This document shows positions 1 to 14,221 of a stretch of 64,000 nt of DNA, one piece after another (position 1 is the stretch's first letter; the number at the start of each line of letters is the position of its first letter). Below the pieces are notes generated by a model. It was not told the DNA's origin. It made no database searches and worked only from the letters and a program-made list of their open reading frames with translations. The position numbers and the translations under genes are program-made. The DNA comes from Maea johnstoni. Taxonomy: Eukaryota > Annelida > Polychaeta > Spionida > Magelonidae. The stretch is from NCBI GenBank assembly GCA_963942565.1, contig OZ012684.1:66106874-66170873 (forward strand), read 5' to 3'.

Positions 1-985
1 CATATGATGCCCAAAGATGCATGCTATTTATCAGATATATTTCATAGTGCAGATCATTCACCTGTTTGTAAATAGATTTTTAAAAATTAAGGAACCATGC
101 ATGCATATCAGCCCTCTTATCCTTAGAGAACCACAGATGATGAAAAGTTGTAGAGATGACATGAAAAAACATTTATACAAAACAATCTAAAAATTGCTAG
201 TATATTCTATTCCTTATGATTTTAAGTGTACACATTTGGTCATAATAGAGGATTAGTCTATAGAGGTAAAATTTGGCAGCCTTCACTCTCTTTTATGGTC
301 TATGTAAATTCAAAGGGATTATCATATCTCTAAAGCCCATTCTTCTCTCCAAATTATTACTCATTAATCAACTGTATAATTGTACTTTTCACTGTTCCAT
401 TCATATCCCCTTAGGGGAATCGCTTTGTTACCTGGGTCATAGCAGAGAATCAACTGATATACTCTGCTTGCAGCCAAAAAGCTAGCTCTATTTTCTTCAA
501 GCTGGTTTTTATTGACTCGAGTGCAGCATTGGTTACACAGCAAGCGGGCTACGACACCTGTAATCATTGAAAATATGTCTTTGATGGAAGCATGTTTTCA
601 TAAAGAGACCATCATCATAACCAAGCACATAATGCTTTGTCCAATGATTTTGGCAAATCTTTTAAAGGAGTAACAATAAAGTTCAACAACCCGTTTATGT
701 AAATCTTGCCCATAGTTACTGGTACGTCTGTCAGGACCTAAAAACCCTCCAAGGTCACCTGTTATGGGAGCCTGATGAAGAGTGAAAAACGGGCCCTACC
801 CCTAACACATAAATATATCTATTTCAGTTCATTGGGTATGAACTGGTCGAGGTGAAGTGCATGCCCAATCCCACCCCTATGCTGTAGCGTGCAGTGTGTC
901 ATGCTTATTTCACACAATACCTTAGCTGCCTGCCTCACTGGCACAAAAGTTATGGTTGTAATCTGTGTATATCGTGGTCTCTCTT
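1..985. other. non-coding stretch, nothing recognised
   Basis: Only short open frames occur here and none carries a recognisable domain or a convincing splice-site pair. No clear tandem repeat is seen. Confidence 0.5.
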
Positions 986-1063
986 GAAAAATAGAATGCC
1001 CCAAAATTTTACAATTGGCAATTTGGGGCACCCGTTTTTAAAATCCAGTGCCTATAACAGCCG
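986..1063 (-). repeat. dispersed repeat fragment (family E)
   Basis: A piece containing 'acaattggcaatttggggcaccc' -like sequence recurs in related form near 59842-59915 and 62610-62665. It is a low-copy dispersed repeat of unknown class, here directly followed by a SINE. Confidence 0.4.
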
Positions 1064-1215
1064 GACCTGATGGCCATACAGTCGTAGGGGTTGCCACGCT
1101 ATGCTAGCTGTCTCTCACCACTGCCCTGATTTAAACCCCGGCTGAGGCATGTGAGAAAGTTAACAGTGACTTGGGGTTCTCTGGTTTCCTCAACAAGAAA
1201 GTAGGATGATTAAGA
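1064..1215 (+). mobile_element. tRNA-derived SINE, diverged
   Basis: The sequence resembles the clearer copy at 19262-19385. It has a tRNA-like head ('cctgatggccatacagtc'), then 'tgtctctcaccactgccc', a degenerate B box ('gatttaaacc') and the shared tail 'aacagtgacttggggtt'. Copies in both orientations elsewhere in the window support a dispersed SINE family. Confidence 0.6.
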
Positions 1216-2702
1216 CATCTGTTATTTCAAACTTGGGTATGTAATTAACTTCCCTCTTTGGGAAGAAACCCGCTTTTCCTGAAATCCAGTAGCACCTCTT
1301 GATTTACTGAATTTGATACCAGTTGTCTGAAATGAAACACAACCTACATCAGACATTCCATTAAACAAGTTGTAAAATCCAATTAGCTGAGCAAACGTTG
1401 ATTATGGATACAACAACAATCGTTTCCACCTGTTATGTACCACACCTGTTGTGACCATCATACATTGAGCACCCGGTTTATGTTTATGTTGGGTCCACTT
1501 TTCCAAATAACGGCTATAAACACGCAGCTGTGAACCAGTCCGGTACACCTGTACTATAAACATCTAGGCCTGGGGATTATCAAATCATTCAAGTAGCTAA
1601 GCTGTGACATTTTATTTACACAGGGCTTGGATCAGCAAACGAGCTTTCATGCAAGGGTGTGTACAGGTATATTTCTAACAAATTCCCAATTTATCTGGAG
1701 TTTTGAAGTTATGTTGTGAAAAAGCAGGATGAAAGCATGACTATCACAATGCAAATAGGTCTGGTAATGAAAGGCTGACATAAGGGACTATAGAATAAGG
1801 AGATTCACCCTACAGCTCCTTACATATGGTGTATTAGGTAAGGTACTCAATAAGAACTCACAGTGAAACCACAACATAGCTGCTTTGGTGTAAAACACCG
1901 AAGGACAATAAATTATAATGGAAACTTTAAACTTTCTCAGATTTCAAGACACTGATTTTAAGGTAAATAAAGGATTTAAATGATTTATATTTTCCTGAAA
2001 GGGAGGGATGGAGTAGTTACATACCCACAAACCTTCCTACCCACATCTTTAAAGGTATCCGAATCTATTAAGTACACTGGGGTGGGCAGGGTCAATGATA
2101 GAACCCTATACCCCTTTTGCTCCAACATCTGTAAGATCTTACATTTACAAATGTGCTATTAGAGTGAGGATGATCTGGGCCTAACAAATTGAATATTGAA
2201 CCCCACAACCCATTCTCTAGGCAGGTGTAAATATATCAGTGCTTGGGTGAGGCATATGGGGTCAATCGAATTGTCACTTATATTTAATTTTCTTGAAACC
2301 AATAAGGTAGATCCACCTCTGTGTAAAAACAAGCCCTCACATACAGAACCCCACCCCCTACTTAGAAATCCTAACTTTGCCCCTGTTTAATTGTACATAT
2401 TACTGTGGGTGATGTGGGAGTGGACGGAGGGAATTTTGAACCTAACAACTCCTTTGTACCCACACCTGTTGACCTGCATAGATGTTAGAAAAGGGAAGCA
2501 TTTCAAGAAAAGCTGAATTGAATTTAAAGGTGCTGATCAAATCACTATAGCGTGAGATTTTATGTGACAATCATGCATCATTTATCTGATTTGTCCACAT
2601 ACCTGAAGTCAAGCACTAACACAGGTATGCTATATTCCACATCCCTCGCAGTCAGAGAGTACAGGATAGGGCATTTAACCTGGGTAAGGTACTTAATGTC
2701 TT
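1216..2702. other. non-coding stretch, nothing recognised
   Basis: No supported exon is present. Short frames at 1980-2390 have no recognisable domain. Confidence 0.4.
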
Positions 2703-2911
2703 AAACCTTATGCTGATGGTGGCTTAAATTTGGCCAATACACAATGATGCAAAAAACCTGAAAAATGACTGAAAACCTGGCATATAGGTACTCTTATGAG
2801 AGTGCTCAGCGAGAGCTATCCAAAGAATACCAACATTTCAGGGTTTAGATGGTTTTCAATAATCTTTGCGTCATTGTGCTTTGGACGAGAGTAGCTTCAG
2901 CATTGGAAGGT
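2703..2911. mobile_element. family B MITE
   Basis: A 209-bp non-autonomous DNA transposon. Family B ends read ACCYTTATGCTG at the left and CAGCATTGGAAGGT at the right, flanked by TA. The interior is itself an imperfect hairpin centred on 'gagagtgctcagcgagag'. Other copies lie at 6033-6245, 34349-34551, 42834-43046 and 54563-54771. Confidence 0.65.
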
Positions 2912-5391
2912 TTAAGGCTTTTATTTCCCAACATGCAGATTGGCTACCATTTCACAAAGCTAAAACATGTCCTACTCTGGTGCTAATTTGCTTCATTAAT
3001 TCGAAACATATTCACTGACATCTTTAATCTTTTTAATTCTGACAAATCAGGATAGTAGAATGATGGAAGAGTAGCAGCTTAGAGTGCACTTCAAATGAGA
3101 TCATCCCTATAGTATGGGTTAGAATACATGCTATCATCACTAATCCAATCTAGATCATGTGAGCCACAAGATGTCTCTCTGACAGCCTTGATGAGAGACA
3201 ATGTTACAATAGTTCTTGGCTGAAATTTTGTTTAGTATTATTACTAAAAAAACTAAATAACTTTACTATACTATTATTAGTACTTGTTATTCAAGAAATA
3301 GATCAAATGATCTGACAACATTGATAATATCATCAAATCAAGATCAAAATAAAGAGAGAGAGAGAAATGTTACAAAAATGCTTGGTTAAATTGGTTTTGT
3401 TTGACATTTTGTCAGCCTGCCAGTGTACTGGGTACTTCAGGCCTGAATAAGTGCACTCTATTGCACCTACCTCACCTACAGTGAGAGCTCTCAATAATCT
3501 TTAAGGGTGCTACATCTCAAAGATACTTCATAAGTTGATTTTATCCAAATAAACCCTCCATTTCAAGTAGAGATAAACTCGAAGTTGGATATAAAAAAAC
3601 AAGAAAATGTTAAAAGTAACCCTTAATACCAAATGTAGCTGAAATATCCTACATAAGCCATGCCATGTTTTCAAGGATAATCCGAGGAATTCCCAGCTTC
3701 ATTTGGTAAGGGAACACAAAATGACTAATGCTGCCCCCCCCCCCCCCTATCCCCACCCCCTCCCCCCCCCCCCCCTTTAAAACTTATTTGGACCACCAAT
3801 AGACTCTCATTTGGATTTGCCTCAATGATGCCAGCTTTATGATTATAAAATCACAGTCAAGAGTAACATATCAGAGACCTTACGGAGTAGTTGCACACCT
3901 TTCAGCAGGTGACCACTTTGTTACGGGGTTGACACAGAACCCTATAATCAGGTGTCATACAAGCCTGTAATCATGGCCTGGGTCACCACATTCCAATGCC
4001 TAGTGATAACAGATAGAAGTGGGGAGGTTCACCTGTAAGCAGGAAACAATAGTGATGGAATACCTGAGCCATTGTTACGCGATGATGCACCAGAATGTTT
4101 GTACTAGGAAATGGGTAGACATTAACCAATTTACATCTGCGCAAGAATGCTGTCACTGAAGACCTTGAACTTATCTTGTTGAATAATGTATTATTTGAAA
4201 AAAATATCTGTAGAAGTATTGTTAAATGTAAACAGAACACAGTTTTCAGTGTAGTATTTCTAGTACTTCCATAGGGGTGGTACCATCTGCAAATCCAGTG
4301 CAGAATAGGTCAACCCATTTATTCTCAGTGCACCAAGGTCATTTGAGATGCATGCTATGTCCCTATTATGTCTTTTGTTACTGAGAACTCGAGGAATTTC
4401 AAATATTTTAAATGAGGGAAGTGCCACAATTGCTTCAGTTTATGTAAGTTCTTTTCAGAAACTGCATTAAAGTAACTATATAAATATTTATGAAGGGCAT
4501 CAGTTTCAACAATCTGAATTGAATTAAATGCCTTTCAGCTCGGTATCCTTCATCACTGTAACAGTGAGACAAGTTCCATGATAATCAAGAAACTCAAAAC
4601 TGTTCTCTCCTTTTAATGGTATTTATTTAGATTTATGATACTTTTTACAACATCTTGAATGAAACATTGATTCATGAAATATTTAAATGAAAGTTGTAGG
4701 TTAACTGATTACCGCTTCTCATTGAAATATTTCCTAAATGATCTTTTTGTCAGAGAGATGTCATCAAAATGGTAAGGTCTTTTTTGGCACTATAGGCATG
4801 AAATGGTTAATGAATGGTTTGGACATAGGACAATTTTTGAAAAAACATTTCATGGAAAATGTCTAGGTTCCAATTTGATTACAATTTCTCCCAAAAATAT
4901 ATTCAAATTGCTACTATAGTTAGTTATAGCTTCCCTTACCTTAGTCCTGGCTTGTTACAAGGCTTCAAATAGAGAATTACCTGAAAAGAATAAAGAAAAC
5001 AGAATTTTGAAATGGGTTTTGAAATATAGGGAAACCACTTTTACCCTTTAATCATAGATTTCCCTTGATACTTTTATTAAGAAAGGTGCACCTCCAATAG
5101 TTGGACCTTTTTTTAGCCATTGACGTTTAGTAGATTAAATGCACTAGTAATTCTGTTTTTGACAGCAAGAGTATAATAAACTGAGTAATTTAGGCAATTT
5201 CTCGGAGGCCCCCACTCCTAGACACTCCCTGAATTAGCAAGCCCTGACCAGTCTTGCCTCACTTAGGTAACCACCCTCGGGTAGTGATTCACAGGGTGTG
5301 TTTCCACACAGCCACACGTGGTGCCCTATCAACCACATCACTTCTATGGCAGGGGAAGATTTATTACTTAATTCAGGAATATCTGTGCTTA
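2912..5391. other. non-coding stretch with a poly-C tract
   Basis: An interrupted poly-C tract lies at about 3736-3776. A short GA run is at 3353-3364. No exon is supported and the rest looks like unique AT-rich sequence. Confidence 0.4.
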
Positions 5392-5636
5392 ACCCGTTTC
5401 CATTTAGAAATAGTCTAATAACTATACCCATCAAAGCTCACATAGGCCAAAACCAGCCTGACAATTTTGATGAAATCTTTCAGGCTAAAGCAAAATTAGC
5501 AAAGTATTGAAGGAGAAATATTGATCAGAACATTACTAACAACTCTCCTTCAAATATTTTGTAAAGATGTTCTTAATTTAAAAGTTGTCATCAAAAGTAT
5601 CATCTATCCAGACAACAATTTCTGGAATTAATGGGT
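5392..5636. mobile_element. family A MITE (first of a chain)
   Basis: A 245-bp copy of the commonest MITE here. Ends are ACCCGTTTCCATT and AATTAATGGGT, bounded by TA on both sides. The interior shows the family core, a near-palindrome around 'tgaaggagaaatattgatc' and 'caactctccttcaaata'. Confidence 0.75.
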
Positions 5637-5638
5637 TA

Positions 5639-5802
5639 ACTCATCAAATAAGTAAATATCTGAAAATAGATATTTGAAAGGAGACTGATCAACCCAAAGG
5701 AAACATCAACTTTTAGTCAAACATTTCACAAAATATTGCTTTGTTATAAAGAAATTATTCTGTATGTATCTGACCATGAGTATGCCCCAGATGAGAATGG
5801 GT
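5639..5802. mobile_element. family A MITE, degenerate (second of a chain)
   Basis: It lies between two TA dinucleotides, starting ACTCATC and ending GAGAATGGGT. The interior keeps 'caaaatattgctttgtt' and 'gaccatgagtatgcc' but is diverged and shorter than the usual ~220 bp. Confidence 0.5.
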
Positions 5803-5804
5803 TA

Positions 5805-6030
5805 ACCCATTCATGCCTGTAGCAGTCACAATCAAAAAGTATTTTGGTGATAAAAATCTCTTTAGCAAAAGCAATTCTTAGAAAATATCCAAAGGAGTAA
5901 TGTTGATCAAAATCCAACTAACAACTCTCCTTCATATATTTTTTCAATTTATGATTAATCCACAGTTATTTATATAAGTATGGGAGGTCCAGACGACGCT
6001 TGTTTAGGAGAATTCCAGCCCTGAATGGGT
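5805..6030. mobile_element. family A MITE (third of a chain)
   Basis: A 226-bp copy starting ACCCATTCATGCC and ending CCTGAATGGGT. It shares a single TA with the preceding copy (GGGT-TA-ACCC at 5799-5808). The core 'aactctccttca' is present. Confidence 0.75.
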
Positions 6031-6032
6031 CA

Positions 6033-6245
6033 ACCTTTCTGATGCTGGGGCTACTTTCGCACAATGCACAAGAAAGCAAAAATTTATTATTTATTAATAG
6101 TCAAAATCCTGTAATGTTGGTATTCATTTGAAAGCACTTGCGATGCACTATCAGATCAGACCCATGTGCCAGGATTTCAGTCATTTCTCAGCTTTTTGTC
6201 AGCATGTCAATTATTGACCAAATTAGTCTTTAGCAGCAAAAGGGT
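6033..6245. mobile_element. family B MITE (fourth of a chain)
   Basis: A 213-bp family B copy starting ACCTTTCTGATGCTG and ending AGCAAAAGGGT. It directly abuts the third family A copy with two bases between them. Confidence 0.7.
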
Positions 6246-8614
6246 TAAGTTATACCCACAGCTGTGTTGGTTAAGTATTGATCGGACTCTGTACCCGCTA
6301 GCACCCCAGCCCTAACTGACTCACTGCTAGCTGCGACACATGTACAGAATACCTGTCTCTTCCAGGAATCCCCCCCCCCCCCCCCCTGATATATTACTAC
6401 ACCGTTTTCACATACAATATTCATAGGCTGCTTGTCCTGCTTTCAAATCAAGTAATTAATTATGAGGATGAATGAACTTGTTGACTGTTACAGGTGCATA
6501 TTACTTAATGTGTTCCATGGGTGTGGTGCTTTAAATACCTGGATGTTGCAATCTATTATGTAGAACACCTGAACATTTTTGAAAGTTTATATTCAGGGTA
6601 ATACTTATATAAAATTTCATTAATGAATAACAAATGTATTTGTTATCTTTAAAAATCAATATCAGGTCAGTTTTTAAAACATCTAATTGCCAAATATTGT
6701 GTTTTCCACTTCAAGTCATTCTTTCCTTAAATAAATTACTTTCAGATGCATTCAATTAGTTGACAATTTTAGGGGTATTTTGCTTATGAAGGTAAACTTT
6801 AACCCATACACACCTGGAGTCTAGACATTTTCAAATAATGTGCTGTTTGACAATATATGCCTGGAGATCTACTTGACAAGTATTAGTGCTGTGTGGATCT
6901 ATAATACTTAAACAGGGTGTCTCCGAGACGTCCGAGTAGTTAAAAAAGATTTGTTATTAGTGTTTGGATCAAAATCTTTCATTCAAAATATTGTCTATAA
7001 TATAATTTCATTAGGAAGGTATTCCTATATAGTTCAGCCTTTCTGTGAATTACAGGAACACATGAGTAAACAATAATAATCTGTTCTGCTTGACCTGTTA
7101 GAAAAATTGATCAATGGCGAACACAGCCATTATTTAATTGCTTCCATTATAGAATACTATACCCTCACATACATCCCTTGCTGTTGTTCTCAACTACAGG
7201 TGGCTCATAGGTGCAGTGCACAAACAGACCCTGATAATGGATCACGCTATATGTGTTTAATGGATAATGCCCTCCTCATTATGTACCACCTCTCTGGCAT
7301 GTCATCCTATTTACCAGTGCTAATAGGAATGTTGAGTATTTTTCTAGGGTTGCGTTCAAAAGGCATGGGTGATTTCCTTTCGTAGAGCTCCATTGCACAT
7401 GGTTTTGCATAAAATCAATTCTGAATGAAGCTATGGTACGGTGTATTTTCACCTCAAGGAGAAATTTTAAATAAATTTGCGTTGATATGAATTACAAAAG
7501 TTTGAACTGAAAAACGCTCTCACCATTTTAATAATATTTTTGAGGCCTAGGCATTTTTCACAAAATATTTGAAAAAGCAATGTGGATCAGAAGGCAATCT
7601 GTAATTCCCCTTCAAATGTTTTGTGAATATATGATCAATCCCTAAGTTATTCTCAGAAGTATAATAAGTCCAGATGATGCATGTGACTCCTGGAGAATCT
7701 CAAGACATAAAAGGGTTAAATTACGTCACATTAAGTCTTTATCTTTTTTTCAACAGGAAGCACAGAATAATCAACTGCTAATTTAAGCATGAGAGGATAC
7801 CTTAACATGAGAAGATGAATATTTAATTTTTTTCAGATTAATATTACATGTAGAACTGTCTGTCTGTGAATCAATAGTGGGCTGTTCATTCTATTACATC
7901 ATGCCAGCTGAATCCCCAAGGGTGCTCTTTGTATCTGCCATTATACCTACTCACAATCTACTCTCAATAACTATCGAAGCTGTGTCAGGAGTAATCACAT
8001 AATGATGTCCTATGGGGGCCCGTTGAAGCACAAAATAACCATAAAATGCACCAGCATAAAATGACTTTGTGTTGTTGAACTTTAACAATTTATCAAACAT
8101 TTAAGGTCATTTAAGCAATCAACAAGGAACAGTTACCTTGAAAATTGGTTGTAATGGCAATACTATCAAATATTTCAATGTAGGGTTAGGTATTGGTACT
8201 TGATCCGATACCAAATACTGATATTGAATGGAAAAATATATCGAAAAAGTTAGATATCATATAGTAAGATATAAATATATGTAAAATTGACTAAATTGCT
8301 ACCTGGATTGGAAGCCTTGCACAAAGGAAGTTAGGTACTTATTACATAATTTCTGAAGCTAATAGTGCTAGATTTGACAAAATAAGGTCCCTGTGAGACA
8401 TGTAGTAGCGTTAAGGTATCATATCATTAAGTAAATATAGATATTGTATTTTCAAAAGTTTTAAAGGTGCCAAATCCTATTCATATGTTTATCCAGTTTT
8501 TGCTATTGTGAACACTGTATGAGTCTAAAGGATAAAAACATACCTGGCACCACAATAAGAGATGTCTCTGTAGACAGGCAGCCTCTATCAACAGGCACAA
8601 ATTAGTAGAGGAAA
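6246..8614. other. non-coding stretch with poly-C and MITE remnant
   Basis: A poly-C run lies near 6369-6386. A degenerate family A MITE remnant covers about 7500-7716, ending 'ataaaagggt' before TA. A 92-codon open frame at 7107-7385 has no recognisable domain and is not supported as a gene. Confidence 0.4.
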
Positions 8615-10197
8615 TATTCCAAGGAGAGTTGTCGGTTAAAATTTTGTGATTAACATTTCTTCTTCAAATAGTTTCTAAAAACTGCTTTTGTTTGAGAAAT
8701 ATCACAAAGTTTGTCAGGTGGACTTGGGTGCTATATGCATGGATGGGTTAAATTACCCACCCACATCAATGGCATGATGTGGCATCATTGAATTCTAGTA
8801 CCTGGCATGGAGATTATAATAGGTTTAGTTTGCCTTCTCCAGACATTGATGAGTGATACTTATCCTTCTCATCCCAAAAAGTCCACTCTTTGCTGGTCTA
8901 ACTCATTTATGTATACTTTTATACAGGAATGAAATCAAAATGGTATGTTCTGTGAGAAAATGTGTTTTTGATCAGTCTATAGATATGATACAACTATAGG
9001 TATAGGAAATTTCATTTTCTGAAAGATACTGAACCTTCCAGATACCTATGCATTGGTCTGATTAAAAGGTCCACCAAATGTAGTCATAAGTGTAAGTACT
9101 TAAACCTATTCATGCCCTCAGATTTACTAGACCAGTGTTGTCTGGACCTGTCATACTGTTAAAAATAACTTTCGAATGAAGCATAAATTCACAAAATATT
9201 TGATAATGAGTTGTAGATGGAGTTTGGATGAGCAAGTTATGGCTGCTACAGGTATGACTGGGTTAATCAATGGGATTCAGGCTGCTAAGTCACTGGGTAT
9301 ATGTGATCCAAGGAGAGCCAAGCACATGGTGTCACTGGTGTTAAAAAAAAAGAACTTGAGTGAGCCTGATATCATTAGTAATTCAATTCATTTTTTATTT
9401 ATTCTTTCTTATCAAAACACTTCTTGTTATGATAATGTTTTAGAACAACAATCTCAGTGCTCTTATTATTCAAGAACAACATATTCTCAATCAGTGTTTA
9501 TTACACACAGCAAAGGTAAGAGTAATGGTACAGATAGCCAGGCACTCATGAGGGATAGAAATAAACATGTCAAATACACCTGCAGAAGAGATGAAAAATA
9601 CAACAATAGGAATGTTATAAAAAAAAACTGAACAATAGAACATAGTGGATACTATAAAAACATGCTTCACTTGGGAGTGTCGGTCTGATAAAAAATAAAG
9701 CAGGAAGTTTTTTTGAGGTAACAGGTATGTGAATGATGAATACTTACTAGTAAGTCCTTTCAGAATGGGTACTTTTAGAATGATTCATAGTTGATACTGA
9801 TATTGTGGTTGATGAAATGCAGCTTTAATAAACAAATTTTGTTTTTTATTCTCCTTTTGTAGAATCATGATAGAAATGTTAAATTGTGAAGTTGATCAAC
9901 AATAGAAGTTAGGATATGGAAAAAAGATACATAATTGTTTCTTGCTCTTGGGATGCAGTATCAGATATGGATTGAGAAATGAAAAAATACAATGCTTTGA
10001 AATGTCACATGCACATGCCACCTCTGAAAAACTGTTTTACAATACATGCGATGGTATTCAAATTTTATTGAAAAAAAACTACCATGTGTTAAAAAAAGCA
10101 TGCAGATATGCCTGATCTCAGTCTGTTGCTGTTGTAAATGACTCACTTTCCATAAAACAGGGTTGACTCACCAGCAGGTGGTATAGTGGTAGTCAGA

Positions 10198-10200
<3 letters not shown>
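8615..10200. other. non-coding stretch with degenerate MITEs
   Basis: Family A remnants lie at about 8615-8748 (ending GGATGGGT-TA) and 9104-9263 (ACCTATTCATGCC to GACTGGGT-TA). The 151-codon open frame at 9176-9631 starts inside the second MITE and runs into AT-rich sequence, so I do not call it a gene. Confidence 0.4.
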
Positions 10201-10264
<64 letters not shown>

Positions 10265-10265
10265 C

Positions 10266-10307
<42 letters not shown>

Positions 10308-10331
10308 CAGTAGTAGTAGTAGCAGTAGTAG
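10201..10331. repeat. (AGT)n microsatellite
   Basis: About 130 bp of nearly pure AGT triplets with a few single-base interruptions. Confidence 0.95.
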
Positions 10332-10937
10332 ACTTTGAAAAAAGGACGATGTTTAAGAGATATCTCTAGGATGATTGGTTTTCATAAGTGAATGCGCAAG
10401 ATTTATTTGAATATTTCTTTTTTGCAAACTACATTTTTATCATATAACCTATGCACTAGGCATGAAAAGGTTAAAAAAGTCTAAAATACAACCTGCCTGG
10501 CTTTGTTTGCCACAGAACAATCAATAATCATCCTCAGCGGCCATAAACCCATTCTACACACCTGTTGCATGTGTTTCCACACAGGCAAGCAGCTGCATTA
10601 ATTAAACATGGCTAGGGTTACTACTTCACTAATTGATTGAGAATTGAATGGGAAAGTGTTAATATCAGTCCTAAGTGATTTCTACCTCTTTCAGCTGTTA
10701 TTCTAGAACTTTTTTATTGTCTGCACATTGATTTAAAAATCGGTAGTGCATTGTTTGCACTAAATTGATTTTTGTTAGTGGATTCAATAGGGGCATAGTC
10801 AAGGTCGTGAGGTTTGTCAGCTTAATTGGGATAATCATGCTTTCTAATAGGCAAACACCATTGATTATTTAGGTCTGAAGCAGTGCATGCAGTCAATTGG
10901 TACACAAGAGGGCAGTCAGCATTAACCTAAACCTTAA

Positions 10938-11300
10938 TCCTCATAGTGCTCTGTTGGCTGATCCCCTTTGCATTTCAGATTTGCCTTAACAACCAATGCT
11001 GTTTATTTTATAGTATTGGCACTGGTTCATGTGATTCACTTATATGAGATTTGACAGGTTCCCAAGGAAGTGGCTAAATTCAAGAAGGCAGGGTATTAAC
11101 CAATTTTGCAAATCATTAAGCCTCATAGTGCTAAAAAAACTGTTGTCTGATTCTGCTATGCATTTCAGATTCACCTTAAAAACACTGCTGTTTGCATGTG
11201 TTTTATAGTATTGGCACTGGTTTATGTGATTCACTTATAGGAAATTTGACAGGTTCCCAAGGAAGTGGTTAAATTCGAGACATGTGTTTTGCCAAGACTC
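10938..11300 (+). repeat. two-copy tandem duplication, ~187 bp
   Basis: The segments 10938-11090 and 11121-11285 share the same order of motifs: 'cctcatagtgct', 'tgcatttcagatt', 'agtattggcactggtt', 'tgtgattcacttata' and 'gacaggttcccaaggaagtgg'. This is a diverged direct duplication of unknown content. Confidence 0.75.
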
Positions 11301-11668
11301 CACAGGTTCTATAGGGGTATTGATCGGTGTATGGTTACCATATATACTGTAGTCGTGACCATTTCTTGTGACTCATCTATGGTCACAGATATCTGCAGTT
11401 TAGTGAGCCGTACCATAGTTTTGTATATAAACACACAGCACAAATTGTTCTCATTGATCACGATGCAAACAATTCATCTTAAATATGACTGTTACTTAGC
11501 TAATCACTTCTATTTGACCTATGACTTGCTGTCCTGATATGTCAATGGTAAAAGCTATTGGGACTTCCTCCTTGAGGTGCCTAGATCATCTAACCCAGAT
11601 ATATTTCTTCAAATTGCTTCCTAGTAAGTGTTGATTTAAAACATTTTCTGTAAGGAAGCATTCATGAA

Positions 11669-12715
<1,047 letters not shown>

Positions 12716-13110
12716 CAATCATCATCTATGGTGCACTGATAACAAGCTTTAAACATTGCTGGATCCTCTGAGATCTCCATGCAAATATGGGTTGAATTCT
12801 ATCTGTTAACCTCAATGAGTTTTAGCCCCCTCCCAAGCATCATTTATCACCTATGCTGTGATCATAACAAGATTTAGATATAGATGGATCATATATAAGC
12901 GAACAGAGCTCAGGGATTGATTAAACCTCTAATATATGTTATTGTGTTCCCTTATTCCACCACCATAATGAATACCCATGCTGCAAGGTTTACAAGGTTT
13001 AGATATTGCTGGAAGTCCAAGAAGGAATGGGTTTAAGTCCTATATCTGTTACTGAGTTCCCCCTTCCTAAAATTGATCATTACCCATGCTGCAATGATTA
13101 CATAGTATAA
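12716..13110 (+). repeat. diverged ~125-bp tandem repeat, ~3.3 copies
   Basis: The successive segments share 'catcatttatcacctatgc' / 'cataatgaatacccatgc' / 'gatcattacccatgctgc'. Each is followed by 'ataacaagatttaga'-like and 'gttccc' motifs. The copies are old and well diverged. Confidence 0.6.
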
Positions 13111-13559
13111 TAAGCAGCACGTATCGCCACTCGCCAAGTGAAGAGTTACTCAATGTCTTATCTCTTACTCTCCAAAAATGTTCAGGACATCACATCCTGA
13201 ATGAATAATCATGGTATTTAGATTTTAGCATTAAGCATCTGTTCACAAAAAGGGCACCATTGTCCAAATGGCTTTTCATTGCTAGCCTATTAATCTCTTG
13301 CTCTGACATTCCCCACTGACAGCCGATCAGTCTTCCCTCCATATCTCTTACAGCAAGGGTCAGCTTGCTTGAGGCACTCACCAAGATTCAACTAGGAATG
13401 CTGTTTTATCAACTTCTACCAGCATTCCTTATTTGCAAGTGGAAGAAACAATGCAAGGGTTGACCAGGGCTAGGGTTATCACACCTTTGACTGGGGTTAA
13501 AGGCCATGAAACCAGGCCAATGTGTCTGGCCAGGTCGGTGTGGCCCAGTGATTTAGTTG

Positions 13560-13713
13560 ACCCATTCATGCTCAAAGATTCCTCCAGAAATTGTCGCCTG
13601 GATCTATTTGTTTTGATCAACATTTTTCCTCAAAATATTTTCCTCAATATGCTTTTGCTTAAGAGATTTCACTGGAATTGTCAGACTTTTTCACACTCTG
13701 AGCAATAATGGGT
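13560..13713. mobile_element. family A MITE, short copy
   Basis: Starts ACCCATTCATGCTC and ends CAATAATGGGT followed by TA. At 154 bp it lacks part of the usual ~220-bp interior. Confidence 0.65.
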
Positions 13714-14071
13714 TAATGGATTGTCTTTAAAGGCAATGTCCTTAAAGACAAGAAGTGCTTTTCTGCAAGACAGCTTTCCATAAAGCCCTCAGGTAATCAT
13801 GTTTAACAAGCTTTTAATCATTTTTGTTTCAATATCTAAAGTGTTTCTTTGATGTTATGAGCGCAATGAAATATACACTATTAAATTGATATAAACATTT
13901 TTCCTAACAATCATAATGGTATAGTATGTCCCTTTCCTCCCACATTTAGTTTGAGGTCCATAGACGAAATCTAACTATTACATCATTTATACCTTAATAT
14001 TCAATGACATTTATCTTTCTTGTCAAATTCTACTCCACCTTCACCTACCAAAGGCTTTTGAAAACTCTTTA

Positions 14072-14221
14072 ATCTATTCACGCTTGGTAGTCTCCTTGAC
14101 AAGTGTCATCTAGACCTATATGTTGCTTCTAAATATAACTTTTGAAGTAATCATAAATTCATAAATCATTTGTATGAGGGATGTAGGTTGGGCTAGCTAT
14201 GATCAAAATTATATTATATTG
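14072..14221. mobile_element. family A MITE, left part
   Basis: Starts ATCTATTCACGCTTGG after TA and carries the family motif 'acaagtgtcatctagacc'. Its right portion appears to have been taken into the 96-bp array that begins immediately downstream, because every array unit contains 'gtgtgaatgggtta', the family A right end. Confidence 0.55.

Noticed and set aside
9176-9631. 151-codon open frame as a gene
   Set aside because: It begins inside a MITE and continues through AT-rich sequence with no domain or splice evidence.
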